Below, piece after piece: positions 7,839 to 15,538 of a stretch of DNA of 64,000 bases. The notes beneath the pieces are model-generated. The model had not been told where the DNA came from. It saw only the letters and a program-made list of their open reading frames with translations, and ran no database searches. The stretch is from 40CM-4-69-5 sp036556905 (GTDB lineage Bacteria > Methylomirabilota > Methylomirabilia > Rokubacteriales > CSP1-6), in assembly GCA_036556905.1 (NCBI GenBank), contig DATBIM010000053.1:62001-126000 (forward strand). The letters are read 5' to 3'. A program made the translations under genes and the position numbers. How positions within the stretch are numbered: position 1 is the first letter of the stretch; each line of letters opens with the position of its first letter.

Positions 7839-10424
7839 ATGGACGTGCTCGCGCAGTTCCGCGCCCGCTATCCATTCGCGCTCGACGAGTTCCAGGTAGA
7901 AGCGTGCCAGGCCATCGCCGCCGGGTCGTCGGTGATCGTGGCCGCCCCCACCGGGGCCGGCAAGACGCTGGTGGCCGAGTTCGCCATCACGCTGGCGCTC
8001 GAGCGGGGCAAGCGGATCGCCTACACCACCCCGCTGAAGGCGCTGTCCAACCAGAAGTTCGCCGACTTCACCCGGGCCTACGGCGAGGATCGCGTGGGCA
8101 TCCTGACCGGCGACGTCAAGGTGAACCCCCAGGCCCGGATCCTCGTGATGACGACCGAGATCCTCCGCAACATGTTCTACACGGGGGGGCTCAGCGATCT
8201 GGGATGGGTCGTTCTCGACGAATGCCACTACATGGGCGACGAGGGCCGGGGCACCGTCTGGGAGGAAATCATCGTCAACGCGCCCCCGGACGTCGCCCTG
8301 GTGGCGCTGTCAGCCACCGTGGCCAACGTGCGGGAGATCGCCGACTGGATCTCCCTGGTGCATCGCCCGATCGTGCCGGTCTACCATCCCCACCGGCCGG
8401 TGCCGCTGTCCTATGCGCTGGCCGATCTGGCCGGCGAGGTTCACGACTTCGACAAGGTTCGCACCGGACAGGCCCGGATCGCCGGGGACGAGCGACACGG
8501 CCCCGACGAGCGGGGCCGATGGTTCACGCGTCGGGTCGTCGATCCGACCGTCCTCATCGAGGAGCTGGAAGCGCGAGGCTGGTTGCCCGCCATCTACTTC
8601 ATTTTCAGCCGCGCGGGCTGTGAGCGGGCGATGGGCGACGTCCTCACCGAGGGCCGTGGCCTCCTCTCCCCCGAGCAGCGTCGGGAGGTCGACGTGGCCA
8701 TCGGCGAGGCGCTGGCCGAGAGTCCCGGGATGGGGGATTCCGAGCTCAACCAGACGATCTTCCGCGCGCTGGGCCTGGGGGTCGGCGTCCACCACGCCGG
8801 TATCCTGCCCAGCCTCAAGCGCCTCACCGAGCGTCTGTTCGAGCGCGGCCTCTGCAAGGTGGTATTCGCCACCGAGACCATGAGCCTGGGCATCCACATG
8901 CCGGCCCGCGCAGTGGTGCTCCAGAGTCTCACCAAGCGCACGGAACGCGGCTTTCGATCCCTGTCCCACAACGAGCTGACTCAGATGGCCGGGCGGGCCG
9001 GACGGCGGGGGATCGACACCGAGGGCAAATGCGTCATCGCGCTGGACGCCCGGGACGGCGTCGACGACGTGATCCGCGTGGTGGACGGCTCGCCGGAGCC
9101 GATCGAGAGCCAGTTCAGGCTGGGCTATGGCTCGGTGGCGCTGCTGATCGCCTCCGGAGCCCCCCCCGAGACCCTGCGCCGCCGGGTGGAAGCGTCCTTC
9201 GGGCAGTACCAGAATCTCAAGCGCATGCGGGAGATGCAGGCCGAGGTGCAGCGGCTCGAGGCCGCGGCGGTCGAGGCCCGCGCGTTCGCCGCCCCCTGCG
9301 GAGACTTCGGGCGCATGGGCCGCTACCGCAAGCTGCGGGAGGAGGTGGAGGCCCGCCGCCGGGCCAGTGGCCGCGGTGGCCGGGGCGAGCGCGGCCCGAT
9401 CGAGGCCGAGCCGGGGCGGCTGGCCATCGTCAAACGGCGGGGCGGGCCGAGCCTGGCCCTGGTCCTCGGTGTCCACGGGATCCGCGGTCACCGGGCCCTG
9501 GTGGATGCGCTGCTGCCCCACGGCGCCGTCGTCCGGCTCAAGGCGGGCGCCATCAAGCAGATCCTCTGGTCGACGCCGCCGCTCGTCGTTCCCCGTGACC
9601 GCGGTCGCGACCCGCGCGGCCTGCGTCACCTGGCCGGTCAGCTGACGGAGCTTGATGCGCGCGAGCTGCTCGAGCGCGAGCGCGCGCAACGGCCGGAGGC
9701 GGCGCTGGCCACCGTGGAGTGCCACCGCTGCCCGTGGGGCTCGACGGTCAGGTGCGAGGGCGCCTGGCGCGACGTGGCGCGGCTCGGCGAGCGGCTCGAG
9801 CAGCGCCGGCAGGCCCTGGAGGCCCTGCGGGGAGCTTACTGGCACGAGTTCCTGAGAGTGGTGGAGGTGCTCGAGCAGTTCGGAGCGGTACGCGCCGGCC
9901 GGCTCGAGGCCAAGGGGCGGCTCATCGCCGGCCTGCGCCACGACAACGAGCTGCTGGTGGCCGAGGTGATGGCCCGCGGCATCCTTGCCGATCTCACCCT
10001 GCCCGAAGCGGCGGCGCTCTGCTCCGCGCTCTCCGAGGAGGCGCGCTCGGGCGAGCCGGGGGTGGCCCGCGGGTTCCTCAAGTCGCGACCGAAGCTTCGC
10101 CGCAAGCTCGAGCAGATCGCCGCCGTGGCCGAGACCGTGGGGGAGGCGCAGCGCCACCGGCGCCTGGGCATGCCGCTGAGCGTCCATGCCGGGTTCATGC
10201 CGGCGGTCTTTCGCTGGGCCTCCGGGGAGGACGACTGGGCGGCGATCGTGCAGGAGGCTTTCGGCGGCCACGAGGGCGACCTGATCCGCGCCATGCGGCG
10301 GCTTATCGATCTGCTCCGTCAGCTCGGTGAGAACGCGGAGGTCCCGCCGGCCACGGCTCGGCTCCTGCTCCAGGCGGCCCGGATCATCGACCGCGGCATC
10401 GTGCTGGAGTCCGCCCTGATCTGA
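7839..10424 (+). CDS. Ski2/Mtr4-like DExH-box RNA helicase
   Basis: 861 residues. Motifs in order: Walker A APTGAGKT (about residues 36-43), motif Ia TTPLKALSNQK, motif II DECH (about 128-131), motif III SATVAN, a TEMSLGIHMPAR segment typical of Ski2-like helicases, motif VI QMAGRAGRRGID (about 383). The C-terminal half has a beta-rich insertion and a DSHCT-like helical end; a small cluster CHRCPWGSTVRC near residue 630 might bind metal. ATP-dependent RNA unwinding, probably in RNA decay or maturation. Such helicases occur in actinobacteria and several other phyla. Downstream lies a lipoprotein gene, probably with its own promoter. Confidence 0.9.
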   Translation: MDVLAQFRARYPFALDEFQVEACQAIAAGSSVIVAAPTGAGKTLVAEFAITLALERGKRIAYTTPLKALSNQKFADFTRAYGEDRVGILTGDVKVNPQARILVMTTEILRNMFYTGGLSDLGWVVLDECHYMGDEGRGTVWEEIIVNAPPDVALVALSATVANVREIADWISLVHRPIVPVYHPHRPVPLSYALADLAGEVHDFDKVRTGQARIAGDERHGPDERGRWFTRRVVDPTVLIEELEARGWLPAIYFIFSRAGCERAMGDVLTEGRGLLSPEQRREVDVAIGEALAESPGMGDSELNQTIFRALGLGVGVHHAGILPSLKRLTERLFERGLCKVVFATETMSLGIHMPARAVVLQSLTKRTERGFRSLSHNELTQMAGRAGRRGIDTEGKCVIALDARDGVDDVIRVVDGSPEPIESQFRLGYGSVALLIASGAPPETLRRRVEASFGQYQNLKRMREMQAEVQRLEAAAVEARAFAAPCGDFGRMGRYRKLREEVEARRRASGRGGRGERGPIEAEPGRLAIVKRRGGPSLALVLGVHGIRGHRALVDALLPHGAVVRLKAGAIKQILWSTPPLVVPRDRGRDPRGLRHLAGQLTELDARELLERERAQRPEAALATVECHRCPWGSTVRCEGAWRDVARLGERLEQRRQALEALRGAYWHEFLRVVEVLEQFGAVRAGRLEAKGRLIAGLRHDNELLVAEVMARGILADLTLPEAAALCSALSEEARSGEPGVARGFLKSRPKLRRKLEQIAAVAETVGEAQRHRRLGMPLSVHAGFMPAVFRWASGEDDWAAIVQEAFGGHEGDLIRAMRRLIDLLRQLGENAEVPPATARLLLQAARIIDRGIVLESALI

Positions 10425-10429
10425 TCTGC

Positions 10430-10435
10430 TATGCT
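10430..10435 (+). promoter_or_regulatory. -10 element of a likely leaderless promoter
   Basis: TATGCT followed by six bases and then the GTG start at 10442. Transcription would start at or next to the start codon, and no Shine-Dalgarno is present. The same layout occurs at 15526, 18448 and 42462. Confidence 0.4.
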
Positions 10436-10441
10436 CTCGTC

Positions 10442-10924
10442 GTGACGCGCCGACTCCTGGGTCTGGTGGCGCTTTCGCTGGTGCTGGCCGCGTGCGCCTC
10501 GGCCAGGGCAGTGGAGCAGCGGACGACCCAGGGGCCCACCGCCGAGCAGTTCTGGATGCTGCGCATGATCGAGGCCAATGGCCGGGAGCCGAACTTCGAC
10601 GAACGCCGACACTGGCAGAACCAGATCGACGATGACATCGCGCGCTACCTGCGCAGCCATCCCGAGGCCGCCAGTAGCCTGGAGGTCTCCACGTTCCGAT
10701 TCTTCCGTCGCACCACGGTGGGGATGACCAAGGAGCAGATCGTGATCCTGCTGGGTCCTCCCGAGACGACCACCACCGAACCCGCCGAGATGGAAAAGCT
10801 GGCCCGCCAGTACTGGCCGGCGGTCAAGGCGCGCGCCAAGGAGGCCTGGACCTATCCGCTGGGCTGGCGTTTCTACTTCGCCGGCGACCGGGTCGTCGAT
10901 ATCACGCAGTACCTGTCCCGCTGA
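10442..10924 (+). CDS. Putative lipoprotein, BamE/SmpA-like motif
   Basis: 160 residues. A signal peptide ends in lipobox LAAC (Cys about residue 19), so an outer- or inner-membrane-anchored lipoprotein is expected. The segment VGMTKEQIVILLGPPETT resembles the BamE/SmpA repeat GMTxxxVxxLLGxP, followed by a beta-strand end WRFYFAGDRVVDI; a role in envelope assembly is only suggested. Start is GTG immediately downstream of a -10 element, without a ribosome site. It is followed 17 bp later by the candidate selenoprotein. Confidence 0.7.
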   Translation: MTRRLLGLVALSLVLAACASARAVEQRTTQGPTAEQFWMLRMIEANGREPNFDERRHWQNQIDDDIARYLRSHPEAASSLEVSTFRFFRRTTVGMTKEQIVILLGPPETTTTEPAEMEKLARQYWPAVKARAKEAWTYPLGWRFYFAGDRVVDITQYLSR

Positions 10925-10941
10925 TGATCCAAGGAGGCCAT

Positions 10942-11202
10942 ATGCCGGAGCTGGAGGAGAAAGTCATCGCGAGCTGGACGTACCGGAAGGGCGCGCTCGA
11001 TCCCAAGACGGCGTCGCTCTGCTATCTGGCCGCCAACCTGGCCGTCGGCAACACCCACTGAGCCAAGCGCGACCTGGCGGGCGCCAGGACAGCCGGAGCC
11101 ACCGAGGCGGAATTGCGGGAAGCGATCAGCTTTGCCATCCGGGCCAACGCGGCCCGGGCCCACGCCGACATCCTGAAGGTGTGGACCGATGGCGGACGTT
11201 AG
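10942..11202 (+). CDS. Candidate selenoprotein, AhpD/carboxymuconolactone decarboxylase-like, with in-frame TGA
   Basis: From ATG 10942 (AAGGAGG 4 bp upstream) the frame reads 39 residues, a TGA at 11059-11061, then 46 more codons to TAG at 11200. Both sides keep the local codon bias and together form one AhpD/CMD-like domain of 86 residues: CYLAANLAVGNTH, TGA, AKRDLAGARTAGATEAEL. Taking the TGA as position 0, Asp is at +4, Arg at +9 and Gly at +12, the spacing that follows the second Cys of the AhpD CxxC motif (usually His at +4). So the TGA sits exactly where a redox Cys is expected; the first Cys is replaced by Asn. A hairpin with SECIS-like placement follows. Alternative: a Cys/Trp/Arg codon recently mutated to stop. 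The 3' end overlaps the next start. Confidence 0.6.
11062..11088 (+). promoter_or_regulatory. Candidate bacterial SECIS hairpin
   Basis: CCTGGC (11073-11078) and GCCAGG (11083-11088) form a perfect 6-bp stem around GGGC. The apical loop begins 17 nt after the TGA and starts with G, matching the known constraints of bacterial SECIS elements (short apical loop with a G in its first positions, located roughly 16-37 nt after UGA). Confidence 0.45.
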
Positions 11203-11500
11203 GCTGACGGCGGCATTCTCCACCGTCCCCACGGGCGAGCAAGAGGAGATCAAGCGCGTCCTGGTCGAGACCGTGGAGCAGCTGGCCCGTGACGATCGGA
11301 CGTTCGCCACGGCCCGGATCGTCTTCACCGAGTCCGACGAGCGGTGCGGTCTCACCGCCGAGCTCGACGGCGTGAAGCGGGAGGGCGTGCCGTTGCAGCT
11401 CGACATCGAGCAACTGGAAGACGCCAAAACCTCGGCCGGGGCCCGGGCCCAGCTCAAGGAGGCCCTGCGCCTGTACTTCCGCCGGGTGCTCGGCAAGTGA
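11189..11500 (+). CDS. Hypothetical protein
   Basis: 103 residues, no recognised family. It begins inside the last codons of the AhpD-like gene and ends with a GTGA overlap on the methyltransferase, so it is part of a translationally coupled run. Predicted alpha/beta, acidic first half (VPTGEQEEIKRVLVETVEQLARDD) with a central strand TARIVFTES and a helical C-terminus (ARAQLKEALRLYFRRVL). No signal peptide, so probably cytoplasmic. Confidence 0.7.
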   Translation: MADVRLTAAFSTVPTGEQEEIKRVLVETVEQLARDDRTFATARIVFTESDERCGLTAELDGVKREGVPLQLDIEQLEDAKTSAGARAQLKEALRLYFRRVLGK

Positions 11501-12204
11501 CCGACGACGACGGCCAGCTCCTGTTCGCCTGGCGGGACTGTCTGTTCCGAGTCCCCGATCGGGTGCAGTCGCCCAAGGCCGGATCGCTGTTCTTCTGTCG
11601 CCACCTGACCGTGCGGCGCGGCGAGCGCGTGCTGGAGATCGGTGCCGGGCTGGGGCTGGCTGCGGTGATGGCGGCCCGTGCCGGCGCTCACGTCGTCGCC
11701 ACCGATATCGTGCCGGAGGCGGTCGACGCGATCCGCGCCAACGCCGCCCTCAACGGGGTGACGGTGGATGCCCGCCTGGGCGACGGCTACGCGCCGGTGG
11801 CCGGTGAGCGCTTCGATCTCGTCTGCACCAACGCCCCGCAGATGCCGACCCCGCCGGGCCGGGGTCGCCCGGATGCCCAGGCGGCGGCCGACAACGGTGG
11901 CCTCGACGGCTGGGAGATCCTGGACCGTGTCATCGAGGGCGCCACCAGCCATCTGCGCCCGGGGGGCCGGCTCGTCTTCTCTCTGTTCGCGTTCCTGGGC
12001 CGCAAGACCGCGTTCGCCAAGCTGGAGAGACAGGGTCTCCTGCCGACGGTGGTGGCCAGCGAGACGCAGGCGTTCCCGCGTTTGGGTTACGAGCGCCTCG
12101 ACCACCTGCGCAGTCTCGATGGCGAGGGGACGCTGCCGGCCGGCATGCCCGCGACCGTCGAGCGTCTCATCATCCAGGGTACCCGGCCATGCTCCGGCGG
12201 CTGA
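11497..12204 (+). CDS. Class I SAM-dependent methyltransferase, PrmC/HemK-like
   Basis: 235 residues from GTG 11497, which overlaps the preceding stop. The SAM site VLEIGAGLGLAAVMAARAG (motif I) and the acidic ATDI are clear. Motif IV, NPPY in the N5-glutamine methyltransferases, reads CTNAPQMPTPP, so the substrate amide-binding residues differ and glutamine methylation should not be assumed. The C-terminal part (GGRLVFSLFAFLG) completes the Rossmann-like sheet. The 3' end overlaps the YdjC-family gene by 16 bp. Confidence 0.75.
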   Translation: MTDDDGQLLFAWRDCLFRVPDRVQSPKAGSLFFCRHLTVRRGERVLEIGAGLGLAAVMAARAGAHVVATDIVPEAVDAIRANAALNGVTVDARLGDGYAPVAGERFDLVCTNAPQMPTPPGRGRPDAQAAADNGGLDGWEILDRVIEGATSHLRPGGRLVFSLFAFLGRKTAFAKLERQGLLPTVVASETQAFPRLGYERLDHLRSLDGEGTLPAGMPATVERLIIQGTRPCSGG

Positions 12205-12932
12205 TCGTCAACGCCGACGACTTCGGCATGACACCGGGCGTGAGCGCCGGGATCTTGCTCGCCCACCGCCACGGTATCGTCACGAGCACCACGGTGCTGG
12301 TGACGGCGGACGTCGATCGCGACCAGCTCGCCGCCGCCCTCGATTCCGGCCTGGGGCTGGGCATCCACCTCAACCTCACGCTCGGGAAGCCGCTGACCCG
12401 CGCGCCCTCGCTGGTCGACGCCGACGGCCGCTTCATTCGCGACGCGCGCCGGGCGGCGGCCCGAGCCGAGGCCAAGGAGGTCGAGGCCGAGATCGAGGCC
12501 CAGCTCGAGCGCTTCGTCGCGCTCACCCGGCGCGCGCCCACGCACCTGGACACCCACCATCACATCGGCCTCCTGGCGCCGGTGGACGAGATCTTGATAT
12601 CGGCCGCCCGCCGGCACGGCGTGGCCGTGCGCAGCCAGACGGACCTGGTCCGGGCGCGGGCCCGCACGGCGTCGCTCAAGACGCCCGATCACTTCTTTGG
12701 CGAGGCGGGCCCCGAGGCCTACTGGTCGGCGGCGCGGCTGCGCCGGGTGCTGCGTGCGTTACCCGCGGGCGTCTCCGAGTTCATGACGCATCCCGGCCAG
12801 TGCGACGGGCCGCTGACGGCGAGCCGGTACGGCCGGCAGCGCGAGACCGAGCTGATCGGGCTGGGGAGCCTCGAGGCCCGGGCGGCCGTGGCCACCCTGG
12901 GCATCCAGCTCTGCCACTTCGGTGACCTCTGA
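12189..12932 (+). CDS. YdjC/ChbG-family carbohydrate deacetylase
   Basis: 247 residues. Family signatures: NADDFGMTPGVSAGI at the N-terminus with the metal Asp pair, LGIHLNLTLGKPL (His metal ligand), and HLDTHHHIGLL with the third ligand group. These enzymes remove acetyl groups from oligosaccharides such as diacetylchitobiose; here the neighbouring ROK kinase fits an N-acetyl-sugar salvage role, which is inference. The size is typical. No signal peptide, so cytoplasmic. Confidence 0.85.
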   Translation: MLRRLIVNADDFGMTPGVSAGILLAHRHGIVTSTTVLVTADVDRDQLAAALDSGLGLGIHLNLTLGKPLTRAPSLVDADGRFIRDARRAAARAEAKEVEAEIEAQLERFVALTRRAPTHLDTHHHIGLLAPVDEILISAARRHGVAVRSQTDLVRARARTASLKTPDHFFGEAGPEAYWSAARLRRVLRALPAGVSEFMTHPGQCDGPLTASRYGRQRETELIGLGSLEARAAVATLGIQLCHFGDL

Positions 12933-12939
12933 GACGACC

Positions 12940-13938
12940 ATGACGTCCGTCGTGGTTGGCGTCGACGTCGGGGGGACGACGACCGCGGCGGGCGCGGTGA
13001 CCGGCGAAGGCGAGGTGCTGATCGACGAGCAGGCCCCTACGCACGGTGGCGGGCCCCGCACGGCCGGCCAGACCATCGTCGAGCTGGTGCAATCCGTCCT
13101 CGATCGCGCGGCGACCCGTGGGCTGCGCGTGAACGGCATCGGGGTGGGGGTCCCCGGTGTCGTGGATGCTGCGAGCGGGCTGATCGGCGAGGAGGCCGCC
13201 CACGTCCCGGATCTCCAGGGCCAGCCGTTGGCGGCCCGGCTCAGCGAGCGTTTCGGGCTCCCCGCCTTCGTCGACAATGATGTCAATGCCTTGGCCCTTG
13301 CCGAATACGCGTTTGGTCAAGGTCGCGGGGCTCGCTCGCTGGTGGTGTTGGCCCCGGGGACGGGCTTTGGGACCGGCATCATCCTCGACGGCCGCCTCGT
13401 CCGCGGTGCCCAGGGGTTCGGCGGCGAGTTCGGTCACGCGCCCGTGAAGTTCGACGGGCGTCCCTGCTGGTGTGGAGGGCGGGGCTGTCTGGCCGTGTAT
13501 GCGAGCGGACGCGGGATCGCCGAGGCGGCGCAGGAGCAGGCGAGCGGGGCACGGGGCAGCCAGTTGCTGCGCCTGGCGGGAGGCGATCGCGGTGCCATCA
13601 CGGCGCCGGTCGTCTTCCAGGCGGCGTCGGCCGGCGATCCCCTCGCCATGGCCGTCGTCGAGGAGGCCTGTCGGGCGCTGGGCGCGGTCATCGCCGTCAT
13701 CGTGAACGGGCTCAATCCGGAAGTCGTCGTGATCACCGGTGGCGTCGCTGCCGCCTACGCGCCCCTGGAGAAGCGGGTGCTCGCGGCCGCCGCCGAGCAC
13801 GCGTTTGCCCGGGCCCTGGCCCTGACCAGGGTGAGCATCGTGCCCGCCGACAAGCGCCGGACTGTGCGCGGGGCGGCGGCTCTGGTGCTCTACGAGACTC
13901 AATGGCGGGGGGACACAGCTCAGGGAGGTCGGTCATGA
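12940..13938 (+). CDS. ROK-family sugar kinase
   Basis: 332 residues from ATG 12940; a GTG at 12922 would add six residues. The phosphate-binding VGVDVGGTTTAAG, the catalytic Asp in VDNDVNALALAE, PGTGFGTGII and the zinc motif H...CWCGGRGC are present. The usual Glu after the zinc motif (GCLE) is Ala here (GCLAVYAS), which may affect sugar contacts. Phosphorylates glucose or an N-acetylated/amino sugar using ATP; substrate unknown. Lies between YdjC deacetylase and an alcohol dehydrogenase, suggesting one sugar-handling operon. Confidence 0.85.
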   Translation: MTSVVVGVDVGGTTTAAGAVTGEGEVLIDEQAPTHGGGPRTAGQTIVELVQSVLDRAATRGLRVNGIGVGVPGVVDAASGLIGEEAAHVPDLQGQPLAARLSERFGLPAFVDNDVNALALAEYAFGQGRGARSLVVLAPGTGFGTGIILDGRLVRGAQGFGGEFGHAPVKFDGRPCWCGGRGCLAVYASGRGIAEAAQEQASGARGSQLLRLAGGDRGAITAPVVFQAASAGDPLAMAVVEEACRALGAVIAVIVNGLNPEVVVITGGVAAAYAPLEKRVLAAAAEHAFARALALTRVSIVPADKRRTVRGAAALVLYETQWRGDTAQGGRS

Positions 13939-14987
13939 AAGCGATCACGTTCCAAGGAGTGGGCGACGTTCGGGTCGAAGACGTGGCCGATCCCAAGGTT
14001 GTCGATTCTGCCGATGTGGTGTTGCGCATCACCACCAGCGCCGTGTGCGGCTCCGACCTCCACCAGTATCACGGCCGGGGCGGAGGCCTCGTCGCCCGGG
14101 GCGCGGTGATGGGCCACGAGTTCATGGGGGTCGTGGAGGAGGTGGGGCCGGCCATCAAGGGCCTGCGTCTCGGTGATCGCGTCGTGGCGCCGTTCTCAGT
14201 TTCGTGCGGGCACTGCGAATGGTGCCAGCGCCGGCTGCCCACCCAGTGCACGACCACGGGCCGCGCCGTCTTCGGGGGCCGCTTCGGCACGGTCTTTCCC
14301 GGCGGTCAGGCCGAGCGCATCCGGGTTCCCTTCGCCGACTATCTCTGTGAAAAAGTCCCAGCCGGCATGTCAGACGAGGATGCGCTCTTCCTGGGCGACA
14401 TCCTCTCCACCGGATACTGCTGCGCCGAGAACGGCGGCATCCGCCCCCGCGACACCGTTGCCGTCTTCGGCGCTGGCCCGGTCGGCCTCCTGGCCATGCA
14501 ATCCGCCCAGCTCTTCGGGCCGGCCCGAGTCTTCGCCGTCGACCGCGTCGATTACCGGCTGGCCCTGGCCCGGGAGCTCGGCGCCGAGCCGGTCGATCTC
14601 GAGCGCGGTGATCCGGCCGAGCAGCTCCGGGCGCTGACCGGGGGCCGGGGCCCCGACGTCGTCCTGGAGTGCGTGGGTCACGAGACGCCCTTCACCCAGG
14701 CCATCCAGGCCGTGCGGGCGGGCGGCGTCGTGTCGTCGGTCGGCGTTTATGTGGAGCCCACCATGGGCTTCCCCGCGCGAGAGGCGTTCTTCAAGGACCT
14801 GACGCTCAAGATGGGGATCTGCAACGCACGCAACTACATCACGCCGCTCATGGAGCTGGTCCGGCTGGGAAAACTCCGGCCCGCCCGCATCATCACGCAC
14901 ACCATGGCCCTGAAAGATGCACCCCGCGGCTACGCCATCTTCGACGGCAAGGAAGACCGCGCGGTGAAGGTGATGTTGAAGCCCTGA
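13935..14987 (+). CDS. Zinc-dependent alcohol/sorbitol dehydrogenase family protein
   Basis: 350 residues. Medium-chain dehydrogenase: catalytic zinc ligands in AVCGSDLHQYH and GHEFMG, part of the structural-zinc loop SCGHCEWCQRRLPTQC (four Cys), and cofactor fold VFGAGPVGLLAMQSA. Oxidises a secondary alcohol or polyol with NAD(P). Start ATG follows GGGAGG and overlaps the ROK stop (ATGA). A glutathione-independent formaldehyde dehydrogenase-like subgroup is possible from the long Cys loop but not decided. Confidence 0.85.
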   Translation: MKAITFQGVGDVRVEDVADPKVVDSADVVLRITTSAVCGSDLHQYHGRGGGLVARGAVMGHEFMGVVEEVGPAIKGLRLGDRVVAPFSVSCGHCEWCQRRLPTQCTTTGRAVFGGRFGTVFPGGQAERIRVPFADYLCEKVPAGMSDEDALFLGDILSTGYCCAENGGIRPRDTVAVFGAGPVGLLAMQSAQLFGPARVFAVDRVDYRLALARELGAEPVDLERGDPAEQLRALTGGRGPDVVLECVGHETPFTQAIQAVRAGGVVSSVGVYVEPTMGFPAREAFFKDLTLKMGICNARNYITPLMELVRLGKLRPARIITHTMALKDAPRGYAIFDGKEDRAVKVMLKP

Positions 14988-15001
14988 CCGGGTGGGTTGC
15001 C

Positions 15002-15520
15002 TCACGGGCCCGGCGGGGCCTCGCGGAGCGCCTCGTCGAGGATCGCCGGCAAGCGTGTCACCGCGGACTCGCCATGGAGACGGGCCACCAGCTCGCCCTT
15101 GAGATCCATGACGACGGTGTACGGGGTGCCTTTGAAACCGAAGCGGTTGCCGATGGTGAGCTGGGGATCGAGCGCGATCGGATAGGCCACTTTCTGGGCC
15201 CGCATGAACTTGCGGGTGTCGGCCACCGTATCCTGCACGTGCAGCGCGACAAACTCCACGTTCTGACCGCGATAGCGGTCGACCAGGCGCCCGAACGCCC
15301 GTGATTCCTTGGCGCAGGGCCGGCAGTAGGAGGCCTGGAAGCGCACCACCAGCACCTTCTTGCCGGTGAGCTCACGGGAGTCGACGACACGGGAGAAGTT
15401 GAGGAGCTCGACGCGGAGACCCGGCGCATCCGGTGGGCTGTCCGCTCGACCGGGGCCGGGGGCGGTGCCCACCGCCAGCGCGAGCGCGACGGCCAGCACG
15501 AGCCGATGGCGCGGACCCAC
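15002..15520 (-). CDS. Exported TlpA-like thioredoxin-fold protein
   Basis: 172 residues with an N-terminal signal peptide (HRLVLAVALALAVGTAPG) and a thioredoxin/AhpC-TSA fold: VLVVRFQASYCRPCAKESRAF gives the redox CxxC (about residues 70-73), then cis-Pro loop GTPYTVVMD. Typical of periplasmic thiol reductases that maintain cytochrome maturation or scavenging enzymes. GTG 15520 is chosen as the first start giving a complete signal peptide; an internal GTG 21 bp later is possible. Divergent from the FAD/Fe-S oxidase gene with overlapping promoter space. Confidence 0.75.
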   Translation of the reverse strand: MGPRHRLVLAVALALAVGTAPGPGRADSPPDAPGLRVELLNFSRVVDSRELTGKKVLVVRFQASYCRPCAKESRAFGRLVDRYRGQNVEFVALHVQDTVADTRKFMRAQKVAYPIALDPQLTIGNRFGFKGTPYTVVMDLKGELVARLHGESAVTRLPAILDEALREAPPGP

Positions 15521-15525
15521 GCGCG

Positions 15526-15531
15526 TATAAT
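15526..15531 (+). promoter_or_regulatory. TATAAT -10 element, probably leaderless
   Basis: A perfect TATAAT followed by seven bases and the GTG at 15539. Initiation 6-8 bp after the element would put the 5' end at the start codon. No Shine-Dalgarno is present. Confidence 0.5.
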
Positions 15532-15538
15532 AAGCCCG

